64,000 bases of DNA. Origin: Tomocerus qinae. Lineage: Eukaryota > Arthropoda > Collembola > Entomobryomorpha > Tomoceridae. How positions within the stretch are numbered: position 1 is the stretch's first letter; each line of letters starts with the position of its first letter. Below the pieces are notes generated by a model. It was not told the DNA's origin and did not search any database. It saw only the letters and a list, made by a program, of their open reading frames with translations. The stretch covers positions 7,239,280 to 7,303,279 of the forward strand of contig CM034547.1 of NCBI GenBank assembly GCA_020055645.1, in the 5' to 3' direction. Both the position numbers and the translations under genes were made by a program. Below are positions 40,020 to 52,700 of the stretch, one piece after another.

Positions 40020-43000
40020 CCTGTCACCTCTTGCTCTTTTCCTATTAGCCCATCTCACAAAATATACAACAATCAGTCTCAAGGGAATTTGATTATTTGT
40101 GCATTAGAATACGTTTAATATGTATCAGCCTTTAAGAAAAATTTGCACATCATTCTCAGCCATCGTCATCAACAAAATATCGATTTAGTACTCACTATAT
40201 AATGTACGTCTATATTTATTGCTTAAAGTCCTGAGAATATTTATAACCACAGTATTATCATCATTATTAGGGAATTGAGTTGTTAATCTACAGAGAAAAA
40301 TTTTAATAAATGGCTATTTCGCAAAAAATTGCAATAGTCTAATCTAATCTACTTGAGTGCTAAGTAAGAGCAAACGTTTCTTTTTTACCTCACGTGTACG
40401 AAATAAGTACGTATTAATTTGCAAGGTTTCTTTAATTGCGGCTTGGATGGTAGAATAAGTAAATGTGAATGACGTAAGTAAATAAATATAAAAAGACGAG
40501 AGCATCATTAATCATGAATAGCGTGAGATATTTTATACCGATATTCAGTCAAGACGTTTTATTTCCTAGTACAGTAAGAGAGCTGAAAGAACATAATAAT
40601 GGTGTGTGCATAGGCTGGGTATTTACTTTTAGTAGAAGATGAGTCAAGAAAGATACCACAAGTCACAAAAGTCTATAACTCTTCCATTACCGCCATTATT
40701 CTGACTGAGAACTTTTGTAGTAATTTATAGTACGCTATTCAGTATTTACATTACGGTTCGTGCCTTTGTATACATATCTACGTTAATATAGGACAAGTCA
40801 CAAAGTCAAGAAATGTGTTTTCCCATTGTATTATTGTAGTAACTAGTAACCATTGTAATTTCATCTCAGTTAGGTATATTGAATTTTATTGTTTACTTAA
40901 GAGACTGTGTATAGAATGTAAATACTGCATAGAGAGCAGTCGTATAATTTAGACATTTCTATTGGCATTAGGTACGGTTCTTTCTTTACTATTGTACCTT
41001 AGCATCATAGTTGCGGCTTGGCCGTGTGTAACCTTATCCTCGTTCAAAGTACACCTCCACCTGCTGCTTCTCTTTGCTTATTGTCTAGCAGTAAGGTGGC
41101 CTACTACGGAATCCTTTCGCTAAGTCCCAAGTACTTTCTTCATAACGAAATATTTACTAAGGGTATAATACAATTGCATTATAAGTCATACAGTCACTGT
41201 CTCCTCAATCAATTGTTCCTGTCCCAGAGAATCCAACCGTGTCATGTCAACCTAGTCAGTGTGTATGGGACAGAAAACTAAAAGCCATAAATACATTTGG
41301 AACGAAATATTTATGGACTACAACAGTACTTTAACGGTTTGCATTCTGATACGTACTAACACGGCACCAAATGCTGAAAAGATTTTAGTAACTCTGCCTT
41401 GCAAGAAATTGAACCTCCTCGTGTACATAATATATTGTCGTATGTACATTTGCATACACATGGTAGCCTGCCTGTAGCATGAATAATATTAATTTCATGA
41501 TATATGGAAGATGAGTCCGGTCGGGAATGATACGGCTGTAACGTGAACTAAAGTGTGTCCTCTACCATTTAGCTGCATGAGGTAAAATATATTTCTTCAT
41601 AAGATGATTCTGATATTTTCCTAAGTAAATGAAATGAAAAGATGATGTATAGAACGAAGCAGTATGGAAATGCACATAATATAAATCTAATGGCACAGTT
41701 AATGGAATTGAGTTGTTGGCATCCCATCGCATGACAGGGCTTGGGTCATAGCCCGGCAAAGGAGTATGGACATTGCGATGACTAACGTAGAAAAAGCTAC
41801 AGCATCTCCGTTTATTATAAATCTATGCGAAAGTATTCAGTTACGCTACATTTGCCTTACAGTTAATGATATAAAGTATCTGATGTTTACAAAAATGCCT
41901 AAAGACACAATACGGTACGTTCTGTTATCTTCTGCGTACATGTAAATTCAAAGTAGAGAAATAAAGGATGGAAAAGCCACCAGGCCACGCCAGAATTAAA
42001 GTCAGGTAAGGTAACCGAAGCTCAAGTAATTGTCGTAGTTGATGATGAAATGGTTGGAAATATTCAGATTGCAATTTCTAAACTTGCCAATTCAGTCATT
42101 GCTACTACCTATGTGTACATTTACGTATTTTTCTAAAGCAAGTATCTTATTTACAAAAAGAAGAGTCTAGATTTATAAATTGCTTGTCTTGTTCTACCTT
42201 TTTTGCAGATTGCACTTTTCTGTATTTGTATAGCAAAGTTCATTTTAGCCAGATGTGTGTTTTGTAGAGTCAACTAATTGTATGCATGTTGGGATTTGAT
42301 AGACAGAGCAGGCCATGCCAGGCAAACCATGGAAAACATGACAAGGAGATGGATAATAAAAGTTTTTCGTTTGGTGTGGTGAAGTTATGTGAAGATGAGT
42401 CTCCTCATTGCTCGCCTCTCACCAGAATTACTCCACGTAGGTCTCATCCACGTTTTCCCAACCATACAAATACTTATGCTCAGCTCATCTATCTTTTCTG
42501 CCACTAATTTCTTATTCCAGACCATGTCCATCCACACAACAAAACAATATCATGCAGCCAACCTATACCTACACCAGTATAAAATATTCATTTGATTCCA
42601 TCGCATCTTTAAGTCAATCCCGATTCGCATTTCAGAAGGATGCCATTATTATGGTAATTTTCTACAATATTTCATGGTAGCACAAAATCCAAGCTCATTT
42701 TCATACGAGACTCTTTACTCACAAACTTAGTGACTTGACTAAAAACATCATATTAACTCACATCCATGTACATTTGCCCAAGTTATTTGTTACTGTTCAT
42801 GCACATCTGCTTAAGGTTATTATGATGCAGTGTTTATTGTAATTGTGCTTGCTCTTCGTACCTTTCGCTATATTAATTCAATATTCACTAGGTTCAGTGT
42901 ACAAATACAAACACTCTTGCATCACAGATATACTTAAATAATAAAAATGGGATACCCTATAAAAGTTAAGCGTTACAAAAAGTACTTGTTATGATATACT

Positions 43001-45032
43001 GACCATTTAATATGATGTTCTCAAACATAAAAATTGTGTTTTCTATTTATGTAGAAAATGGGGACAAAGGGCGACGCATGTCAGATCAGAATAGAACAAA
43101 TTGCAACCTTCCTACGCTAACATTTCCATATTTTACCTTTATTTTACTCTTTTTTCTTAGAATCTGTTGTCCTTACGTTCAAACCTATCCTAAATAATAT
43201 ATGAATCTTGTTATCTGTATTATTATTGTTAAGTAAAAGGAAAGACTTTTTTTTCTAATTTGCGAATTCATTTCTAAACCAAGATTGTGTCGTCTGCCTG
43301 GTAGTTAGTAAGTATAAGTTTTACATTGATTTGACTTTAGCCATTTCATTACGCATAGCGAATTTCAATTGTTATGGGCTATGTGGCAGTAGAAGTGAGT
43401 TAGCCAGTACAATGGACTGTATGTATCATACTTATCATAATAGCATGTCAAGATGAATCACCTTTTCTAATAGCTAAAGTTATTAATGATTCGAATAATA
43501 TAGCCGTGGCAGAACTGGTGGTGGTTAGGTTTCCTTGCATTGACTCTACTTTGGTTATAGCTTTGGCTTATCCTTCGTAGGTACATACATTATTGTGGAT
43601 TCTTCCAGACTGAAGTATGGAAGAGATAAATTAGCCATGGCGCATCCACCACCTATCTGTATGCATAGTACATTGCAGTTCTTACGCTATTGTAGCAGTG
43701 TTTATCTGTGTACTACTCTGTTATTATTTCTTAACTTTTACTTGTATGCATACGAAGGATGCAGGTACTATCACATCTTGACCAGACTGAGACTATGGAC
43801 AACTACTTATTAGCAAGAATCGTATAATATGTAGCTTTAAACTTTATTCTAGATATTCTACACAGTTTGAATGAACTACCATGCATAGGAAAGAGTAGCA
43901 AAGTAATAGCAATAGAAATGGCTACAGAACCCTTTGCCAAGTTTCTAGATAATAAAGTGCCTTCACGTTCAAACATTTAAATTTATACATTTATACATCA
44001 TTCACGATAAATTACCTGCACAGAATAGCAGAGAGTACACGGCATTAGATTCCATTACTAACAGAATACAGTACTACTACAAAGTATCCTCAGCAAAAGG
44101 AACAAGAAGAAGGAGGCAAAGAAAAATTAGGTATACATAACAGATAATAAGTCATCATCATCTTTTGAACATTTTATTTTATGTCTGTGTAGCTAAGCTA
44201 CTCTATTCTAAATATGTGGCATGGCATTGCCTATGTCAGACTGGACTCAGCTATACTGGCCTATTCAAAATTGCACTCAAGTCGATTTTTTCCCATAGTT
44301 AGTAAGTTACTATCTACAAATTCTACACATAAAGTACTATATCCCTACACATGTTTGTAAATGTATACAAATAACTATCAAAAGAAGCCTATTATGTATT
44401 AAGTATTATCTATGCTGAAAATGAGCCAAACTTGGCTATGTCATCTCTTAAGTGATCATCAGAAAGGAAAGGAGAGGCAATGAAAAAGCAAATTAAATTA
44501 AATTATAGGAAAATCTCAGGCAGGTCAAGGCATCCATTAAGCAGACAGAAATTATTATATTGAAATTATTCACTTGAATCATCTTTGCAGATGACTTTGT
44601 ATCTCTTTAAGTTCATACTTTGTTAATTAAAGGAAATTAATGCAAATACTTAAACATAATTACAAACATCATTGTATCTGTGTAGTTAAGCTGCCTGCAT
44701 TTTACATAATAATTGGTTGTTAGTAATATGAAAAGATTCTGAATTGGTACTCTTAGGTACGGGTTAGAAGTGTGTAATTGTCTAGTAGTAAAACTAGCCA
44801 AATAAATAGGCACTTGATGTTTACATTACATAGAATAGGCGCATCTACATACAAATAACTTACATACGCATCAAAACACATAAAAACTAAACTTATGGTC
44901 AGGGCAAGCTACTTATACAATTAGCAGGCAAGTATAACTATCTATGTGTTTACAGAAAACAAGTAAAAAGGTGAATCGAGGTGAAGTCACACACACTCAT
45001 ATGATAAGTAAGCAAGACCAAGACAAGACAAT

Positions 45033-45105
45033 AGGAGAGCAAAGCCAGACCAGCCGCAGCCAAGCCAAGCCAACACCAGCCGAGGCAAAGAAAGGCAAGA
45101 CAACC
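45033..45105. repeat. T-free, C/A/G-rich low-complexity tract
   Basis: 73 consecutive bases on the + strand without a T, made of CCAAGCC, CCAGCC and GGCAAAG-like words; 45010-45105 has a single T. It lies inside intron 1 about 0.9 kb from exon 1, so the transcribed RNA would be free of A over this stretch. A 99-codon open frame on the + strand (44944-45243) results from it and is probably not a gene. Confidence 0.8.
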
Positions 45106-46027
45106 TGTCCATGTCTTAAAGTCGCAAGGTTAGACAAGGCAATCCAGGCAGGCATTCAGGAAAATCAGGCAAGTAAAGTTGAGGTAGTCAGAGTCAAGTT
45201 TCGAGTTGGACTGCGGCTCACTTGCTGGACTGAACTTATGTGAACTGGCTGGGTTTGGTTTGGCTCAACCGGCCGGGACTTCATGTTAATACCTCTCAAT
45301 CCCTTCAATACTCGACTGTTTGTCTTTCTCTCTCGTGCTTAGCACGAAAACGTACGTCTGAAACTGAAAGTCACTTTGAAATTGTTGCGGACATGGAATA
45401 TCGCAATACATTTATTTAACATTGCCAAATATTAAATGAAACGTACTACACGTAAAGTCAAGTGCAGCTGACCGAAGCAACCAACAAAAGCTGGTCAGGT
45501 CAATTTAATTCATATCGAGTCAGGCTCTCCTCCTACTATTTGTATTTATACTTACTACTACAACTTCATCATCTATACTGCCTACATATTAAAATTATAC
45601 TGCATGATACATGTCAGCCAAACTTGCCAAACGAATTCGACTCCAACGAAAACATGTTGCGATTTGGATACACTAAGGTGTGTGGGTACCATGTACATTA
45701 CTGATTGTAATGTAGTAATTGTAGTAGTAGAGGGTCTATCAATTCGTAATATTACCAAATAAACCGGAATGGGATGGAGCTGTTCTTGAACTTGCACTCG
45801 AAAAAATTAAAAGATTGAACATAAGGAAGAAAATAACGCGAGAAAGTTGAAAACAAAGAAGAAAATTGTATACTATAATATTATCTAGGTTGAAATCAGA
45901 TATGACTAATTTGATATGCGAAATGACTGCATAACTATACACAGGATACAGCGACTACTAATAAAAAAGAATTATGAATTGAAAACTGGTAGAACAAAGA
46001 AGGAAAATAGAAAAGGCGGTAACTTAC

Positions 46028-46320
46028 GACCAGATGTCTGCTGTGAGGGTTTTCTCCGTTTTGATAATATTGTCATGTGGTGAGTTGGTGGCAATTTTCC
46101 CGTAGTAGTCATAAAGGATCCCGAATCCGGAGGAAGGGTCGTCGGTGGCACCGTTGATATTAAGCATGGCGGTGGTGGCGGCAGTGAGGGGGTGTTCGAA
46201 AGTAGTGTAGGATCTCCACTCAGCAGCCGAAGCTAGTGAAGTGGCCGGAGCATGTCCAACCGAGGCGGCGGAAGGAGACGGGGCTGTCGTGACCACCGCT
46301 TCGGACGACTCTGACGACAT
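46028..46320 (-). CDS. grh: grainyhead exon 1: N-terminal activation segment (residues 1-97 plus 2 nt of codon 98)
   Basis: First coding exon of a Grainyhead-family transcription factor, a nuclear DNA-binding regulator of epithelial genes. The ATG at 46320-46318 is chosen because the protein opens MSSESSEAVV, like the MSQES start of vertebrate GRHL proteins, and lies 33 residues before the EWRSY motif, close to the vertebrate spacing. Residues 43-52 (HPLTAATTAM by eye) and a GILYDYY motif near 67-73 match the conserved GRHL N-terminal segment (family pattern NPLTAAT..M and LLYDYY), which is described as the transactivation region. A psi-K-x-E sumoylation-like site, IKTE, lies at 86-89. The exon ends ATC TGG TC followed by the donor GTAAGT, and the split codon TC+A gives Ser98 with exon 2. 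An in-frame stop (TAA, 46521-46519) lies upstream. The start is inferred; an extra upstream coding exon is less likely. Confidence 0.9.
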
Positions 46321-46726
46321 ACGCACGGCCCCGCTCAGGAAATCTGATTGACAGTAACTGCGAGCTGAGCCGGAGAATGAGTGTCCGCTAACACCCGCGA
46401 CTGGGTCTGATGACGACGAGGAGGTCCCGCAGGCCTCCAACAACGAACTCTCGATCAGCGTCGTGGCGACGGTCCAACCCAAACGCTCACGACTCCACTC
46501 CAGCCGCGACAATAACTCTTACAAACAACTTCTGGTTTTCCTCTCCAGTTTTCCAGTCCAACAGGTCAAGTCTACACAACCAGATCTGCCTTTCCTTTCA
46601 GTTTCTTCCCTTTCCAGGCAATCAGGGTGAGTTGAGATTCTCGTTTGACAACTGTTGCGCCAGGTTAGTTTGTTTACTTTACTTCACTTGCTTCGGAGAA
46701 GGAAATTCTCGCAAACTTGAAATCTG
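46321..46726 (-). promoter_or_regulatory. grh: probable 5' leader and proximal promoter of grainyhead
   Basis: Directly upstream of the chosen ATG. The coding strand contains no ATG from 46726 down to 46321, which fits an untranslated leader. The first 200 nt are G+C- and CpG-rich compared with the flanks, and the coding frame stays open back to the TAA at 46521-46519. I see no convincing TATA box. A weak splice acceptor (TTTGTAAG followed by AG) lies near 46516-46520, so an upstream non-coding exon could join there. The transcription start cannot be placed from sequence alone. Confidence 0.5.
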
Positions 46727-49700
46727 CATTGGGGTTTCCACAATGAACTCTGAAATAAACAATAACAATGTACATTACTCGTTTCTAGTATTATGTAAGT
46801 AAATACCGGTCAAGTCAAGTCGTTCAACACAACTTTCCTTATCTTTTTTTAATAATTTACGCGATTTTGTTCCAACAAAACCAAGTTGTTATTAGATTGC
46901 TTTATATAATACCACATGCAATGACGCAATAAAGATGCGTGCAGCAAAATCTACAGAAATAATATAAATATATGGATACAGATCAGTAAAGTTGCGTAGA
47001 TTGTAATTTATTTATCGATCGTAACTTGAGGGCACATCGATTCGGCAATACGAAAAGCTTCTGTAGATTGTAGATTTATTTCCCCTATATTACTACATTG
47101 AATATTGTGTAACTATTACTCGTAGAGCTTTGTATCAACTTATTAAACTATTTAAGTTGTGTTATAAGAATGATGCATATTCTTAAGATATAAATGTCCG
47201 TCAGACGAGCGAAGCAAGCAAAATCTCAACAGCTTTCCAACTCAGTGATAAATAAAATAGACCAGGAATTCACCTCTAGTTCATATATTTACAAATACAA
47301 CCTTGATGAGATTGATGAGAGAATGGAGATGAAAATCAGATCTGTTGTAGTTGTAAACTGTATCAATACAGATCCTCTGAGTAAAATCTAACGAATCTGT
47401 TTCTCAATCTATCTGTTGAAAATCTAGGACTTATTTGTGAAGTGCATTCTGGTATTAACCTATAAGTCAGTTTGGTACAGATATGAGTTGAACACGATTT
47501 TACTTATTATGTTTAGCTGTCTTGTCTTCAGTTTGGATTTCCTTGTCTACTGCATAGCGTGCAGCTAACAAGACATGCCTGTTGTCTGTACACATTGAGA
47601 ACATAGATTTGTTGCGATCAGCACAGAGAGATTCGATTAAGATCCTATCCAACAGATTGAAGTTACTTAGTTAGGTAACTAAGTATTTGTACTTGGATGA
47701 ACGGAAACCAAATCCAAATTCAAAGGTAAGACAATCTTACTGAAAGAGTGACTGTTATGGATTTAATACTTTTAATATATTCTGACTAGCTATACACCTT
47801 TTAGATCTGAGTTTAGCAATACTGTTGGCTGATGTGGTAAATACAAAACAAACTACTGTGTGTAAAAACAGATATCTACATAGAGGTGATACAGATAACT
47901 CTATTTCTTCTATAGATGATCTTACAACAGTAGTTAGTCTATATTGCATTGTAATATACAGGGCGTGGTCCTAGTCTATTGAAAACAACGCACAAGCAGC
48001 TTCTTTTCTTAAAAATCCACCAGAAGAGATATGAGAGAGGATTAGTTAGAGTCAAGTATACTAGACATGCATGCAGCATCGGAACTAATAGAACAATATT
48101 TTCAAAATCATAAAAAGATAAATGGGAAGATATAGCGATCAAAATAATGTAACAGAACATCTGCCTGTGTGTACAATACATAGATTGTGTAATGGTAAAT
48201 CTGAAATCAGGAGCTCCCTGCCAGTTAAATAGAGTGAGAAGACTAATATGAATATCATGTCCATATCGTATCTTCTTCCTATAGAATCCTACTCTACTGT
48301 GGAAAATGAGCCGGCTACTATAAATTCTAAATTGAAGCAACCGTGCAATACACAATGGAATACATAGAACACCACACCAAGAAGGAAACCACGTTGCATT
48401 ACATGCAGATTGGTTTACAGCACTTTACTACGCCTGTAGTACGTTGGTATTTTATTACTTTACTTAAGGGCTAACAATAATCCACACTAATGTACATAAG
48501 TAATATGAATATGCTTATACGAAGAATATAGTTACGGGAGACGACTGAAATAGTGCACAATGTATATGGAAACTACTTAGAATTGAATTGATCTGATTTC
48601 TACGGACGCGACGGTGAGGTGAATTCTGAGCCACTCCTTCATTCTGTCTAATCTTTGTTTCGCTTCTTTTCTTTTCTAGTAGCCCGACAGACCGAAATAC
48701 TATATTTCTCTTTAAAACATCCCCTTGAGCTAAAGTCGTAAATATTTTAACATAAGTACAACACACAGACGAATATTTTAGAGAACACTACCTAGTGCAT
48801 TTCTTTATGGGACATTGTAGTACAATTCTACAATAGTGCAACTGTTGGTATACTAGAGTAGTATTAGTGTACACGTGTGTGAGACTGAAGAGTAAGGTGT
48901 CTGTATTAAATTCCATGACATGTCAAGCGAATCTCTAAACTCCAAAGTTAACTAGCCACCACTTACTGCTTTGCATTTTCATCAGTGGACAGACAATGAG
49001 TAGAGGGAAGTCAAAGTGAAGATTCAAAGTAAAGTGGCGATAGAGAGCCAAAGCCTCAACTCTTTGAATCATCTCATTTGTGCTTTTTGCACTTGACCAT
49101 TAAACTTTTGTTGACGAGCGGAAAAAATATGAAAAGTGCTCAGACGTGGAAATGGAGTGAAATAATGGACAGTCAGTCAGTCAGTTCAGCCTGTACAGTG
49201 ATTCTAGCTCATTGCAATGTACGTGGTTGGGTTTGCTATGGTATGTCATGTCATGGCGTATGAAATTCCTATTTGTGTATTGTGTGGTAGTGTGATGTGG
49301 TGTATGGAGAGATGAGGAAAGCAATAAGTACGTAATGCAACATAAGGCAAAAACTCAGAAAAAAATTCCGAGTGCAATTAAGGGTGAAAATAGAGGGCCA
49401 GCCAAACCAAAGCAGGCGAAGTTATGTTACCTACAATATGTAATGGCTTAAGGGTCAGCTACGGGATTTTGATGGGAAATATTATTATGAGCAAAGATTC
49501 TTTTTTCCTATAATGTTATAGTGAGCTGTGGCAAGTGTACGGTTCATAGTGCAGAGAATAGTATCTGCACACCGCCTTTGCTTTGCTCTCGTCTCTTCTT
49601 CCGTTGAGTTGACTTAACGTTTACATTAAATTGTTCAAGACACATATGGGCATATCATATCACATCCTATCTTATTGCGTTCCATTGCATTATGTTCCAT

Positions 49701-52700
49701 TATCCATTTTACTCGATGAAAAACAAAGCAAACCAACGAAACGGACGCTTAACTCAACTCACTCACGTCTCTTCTGATGATTTTGCCGAGGTGACTCCTT
49801 TGGGTCACCACCCTCTCTTCTACCTCTTTCTGACTTCATGACTGATTATGATTTTTGAGAAAAACTTCAACAAATGAAATACTCCTTTGCAGATTTTTAC
49901 AATTCAGTAACTCGATATTAGTTGATGTTACTTATTATATGCTGTAAAAATAGAATCGTAAAAGGAAACACTTTATGTAGTAAAGGAACAAAGTTGAAGA
50001 GATACGTTCACAAAAAAGGAATATGTGCATATAGTGTCTATCTTGTTTATCGTTCCCAATAACAATTTTTAATGTAATCTGTCTCGGCCCTATGTGAGTT
50101 TAAGTTTAACTTGTGGTGTTATAATGATGACGGCAAAGAAATAGTTAACTCCTTCTACAAGAAAAATCTGTTGTCTTTACTTGGTTATGTTAAACTTACG
50201 ATTGCAGAGGTAACTCCTTTGCTATGTAACTCTACCTGACTGAATGAGGCATTCTTTCCGTTTATTTTATCTTTTTGATACATGGAACAGTCAACTCAAC
50301 TCATTTAACTCGACATTCATCTTCCTTTTCTATTCATTTGTGTTTTATGTACATACACACAATCTCTGTTGAAGATTTCATTTGTGAAAACCTTCACAAA
50401 ATAAAACTGATACATATAACAAGATACTAGTAACTACAGGACTACATCGGGCTTTTCTTTATAGTTAAGTACTCTCGTGTAAAAGAAGGAGTAAAGAGAT
50501 TTTCATGGCACGCTAGCAGACTTAAGTTTAGCTTTAAAAGCTATAAAATATGTATGCTTATAAAGAGCTATCTAGCATAGGAACGAAGACTAAAATAATC
50601 TCTAGTGTCAATCTCAATCTGCCTCTCCGTTCTTAAGTTGCCTACGCGTCAGTCCGGCTCAACTCTGAAATAATAACTTCCATGCATTACTTACATAGAC
50701 ACAGAATGGAAAAAGAACTAGATAACCATTTAACTTTGTCCTGTCCTGTCTTCTCTTTATAGAACTCAGCTAATCCCAAATTATTATCAAATGCCTAATG
50801 CAAGTTGTTCGTTTATAATAATAAGCACTGCACGTATAGGTAACTCAAATCCAGGTACAATTCCCTCTCATGAGAATTAAATAACAGCGACAAAAAATTC
50901 TTTGTGTTAAATTATAGGCATAAACGTAACATACGACACTTTACAACCTACAAGGTTCCATTTCTTCAGATATAAATACTAAATAATCCTTCATTTGCTA
51001 AAATGAGGAAAATGTTTACTCAAATCCTCAACTTTTTTAAACTACAGGCAAATGTACCTACATAAAACACTTTAGATTAAACGTAAAATAAAATTTAGAT
51101 ATTGAAGTAAAGTGGATGAGAAGTTTCATGTTCAACTCTAACCCAAAATGTGTCTTAAAATAGCCAATAGGCACATTGTGATTAAGAAGATGATAAGTGT
51201 GACCAAAAGAACGTTTTATCATGAACATCGTTTCTAATGTTAGTACTAATACAAATAATACGAATTGCCTCAAGCCTGACATGACTAAGTCTATTTTCAT
51301 ATTTTGACTGACTATCTTGTTGAGTGATTCGAACTGGACAGACTGATGTGCATGTCACGATCGGGTAAACATAAGATAACAAATAGAACACAAAATCTGA
51401 AAGGTACTCATTGTAAGAACTTATCGAAAATAGCATATCCTTATCAAAATTCCTACTCACAACTTGAGGAAAAGTTAAAAAATAGTATTTGAATACATAG
51501 AGGACATGAACTGAACGTACTCGTTAGCCAAGAAGGATTAGTAACGACGGCCGGCTTTATTTTGCTTAGCTTGAAAAAGTATTTGGAGCGGAGGAAACAC
51601 TTGTTGCTTGTTTTCTGATGATTGTGAATGTAATCCCAATGTGAGAATCCAGTCAACTAAGAAACGTGTAAAAATACAACACGTATAAATCACATTGATT
51701 CGCTATCACTGAGGAAAATCTCCTGACGTGAAGACACGATAATCCACGTTTAATTGTACTAGTACAATAGAAATCAAATGCTATTTCACTTCACAACAAA
51801 ATTCAACACTAAAATAATAATAAGACAGGGAGTGATGATGAGATACTGGAACAGGCAGGCAGTCTAAATCAAAAGATTGTTGAACGTAAAAAATAAGAAA
51901 ACACACTTGATGTAGTAGTGGTAATAGAATTTACTTCTGGACTGGAAGATTCATACAAGTTTCACATAAATGGCATCAATTATGAATATGTATCATAACT
52001 GGTGCAGGAATTGAGGTAGTAACTCACACTGTGGGCGTAAATTCGATTATTATTATGAACTACCGTATATATATAGTGTACAAAGTACTAGTATGTTTGT
52101 TTAGTGAGAGTAAATGTAACTACGGTTTGTTAACTATACGGATAGCAGTGAAGGCCGTTCGCACAATAATTCAATTTTAGTTTAGTCAGTGAGAGACTGC
52201 AAATAATTACAACATTGAGATTGAGAGTTATTATGAGGATAGGCCTGAACAAACAAAATGTGTTCTTAAGGATTGCAAGTGTAATGGTAAGTAGTAGTAA
52301 GTCCACAGTAGTGTGTAATGAGTATAATAAAACAATTATAATCGGCTCAAGAGCACTTTGTATTGTAGGATTAGTGTAGGAAATCGCAGTGTGAATTATG
52401 AGGAGGAGGATTGTCTGCTTCTGAACTGAAGGTAATCTCTTCTGTCGCAGTAGCAAATAAGAACAGTTTATGTGTATAATAGTTCACTTTTCGCAATTAG
52501 GTAAACTGTGACAAAGTCTCCGTGACACACACTTTGAGTGGGTATTATAACGCGAAAACAATAATCACGTAGACACTCACTATAGTAGTAGGTAGTAGTA
52601 GGATGTCGGAAATTGACTCTATGTAACTAACATCAGATCAATAATGATTATAAATGCAATTTGCATTTGATCAGGTCGAGACTACGGAGTCAAGTCAGAC

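Larger units (their letters stand above)
37167..46027 (-). other. grainyhead intron 1 (8.9 kb)
   Basis: Bounded by the donor GTAAGT and an acceptor with a T-rich tract ending TTTTTTCAG. A+T-rich, with no further exon that I can support. It contains a diverged inverted repeat (39578-40020) and a T-free tract (45033-45105). In this family, long first introns often carry enhancers, but I cannot identify any specific element here. Confidence 0.88.

Noticed and set aside
46410-46802. 130-codon + strand frame
   Set aside because: Antisense of the G+C-rich leader of exon 1; no homology seen.
47939-48355. 138-codon minus-strand open frame, hydrophobic
   Set aside because: Longest frame without a family match. 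In DNA this A+T-rich, a frame of this length somewhere in 64 kb is not surprising, its codons look like intron DNA, and no motif is recognised.
49169-49188. CAGT tetranucleotide run (also 18647-18663)
   Set aside because: Only four to five units; ordinary simple sequence.
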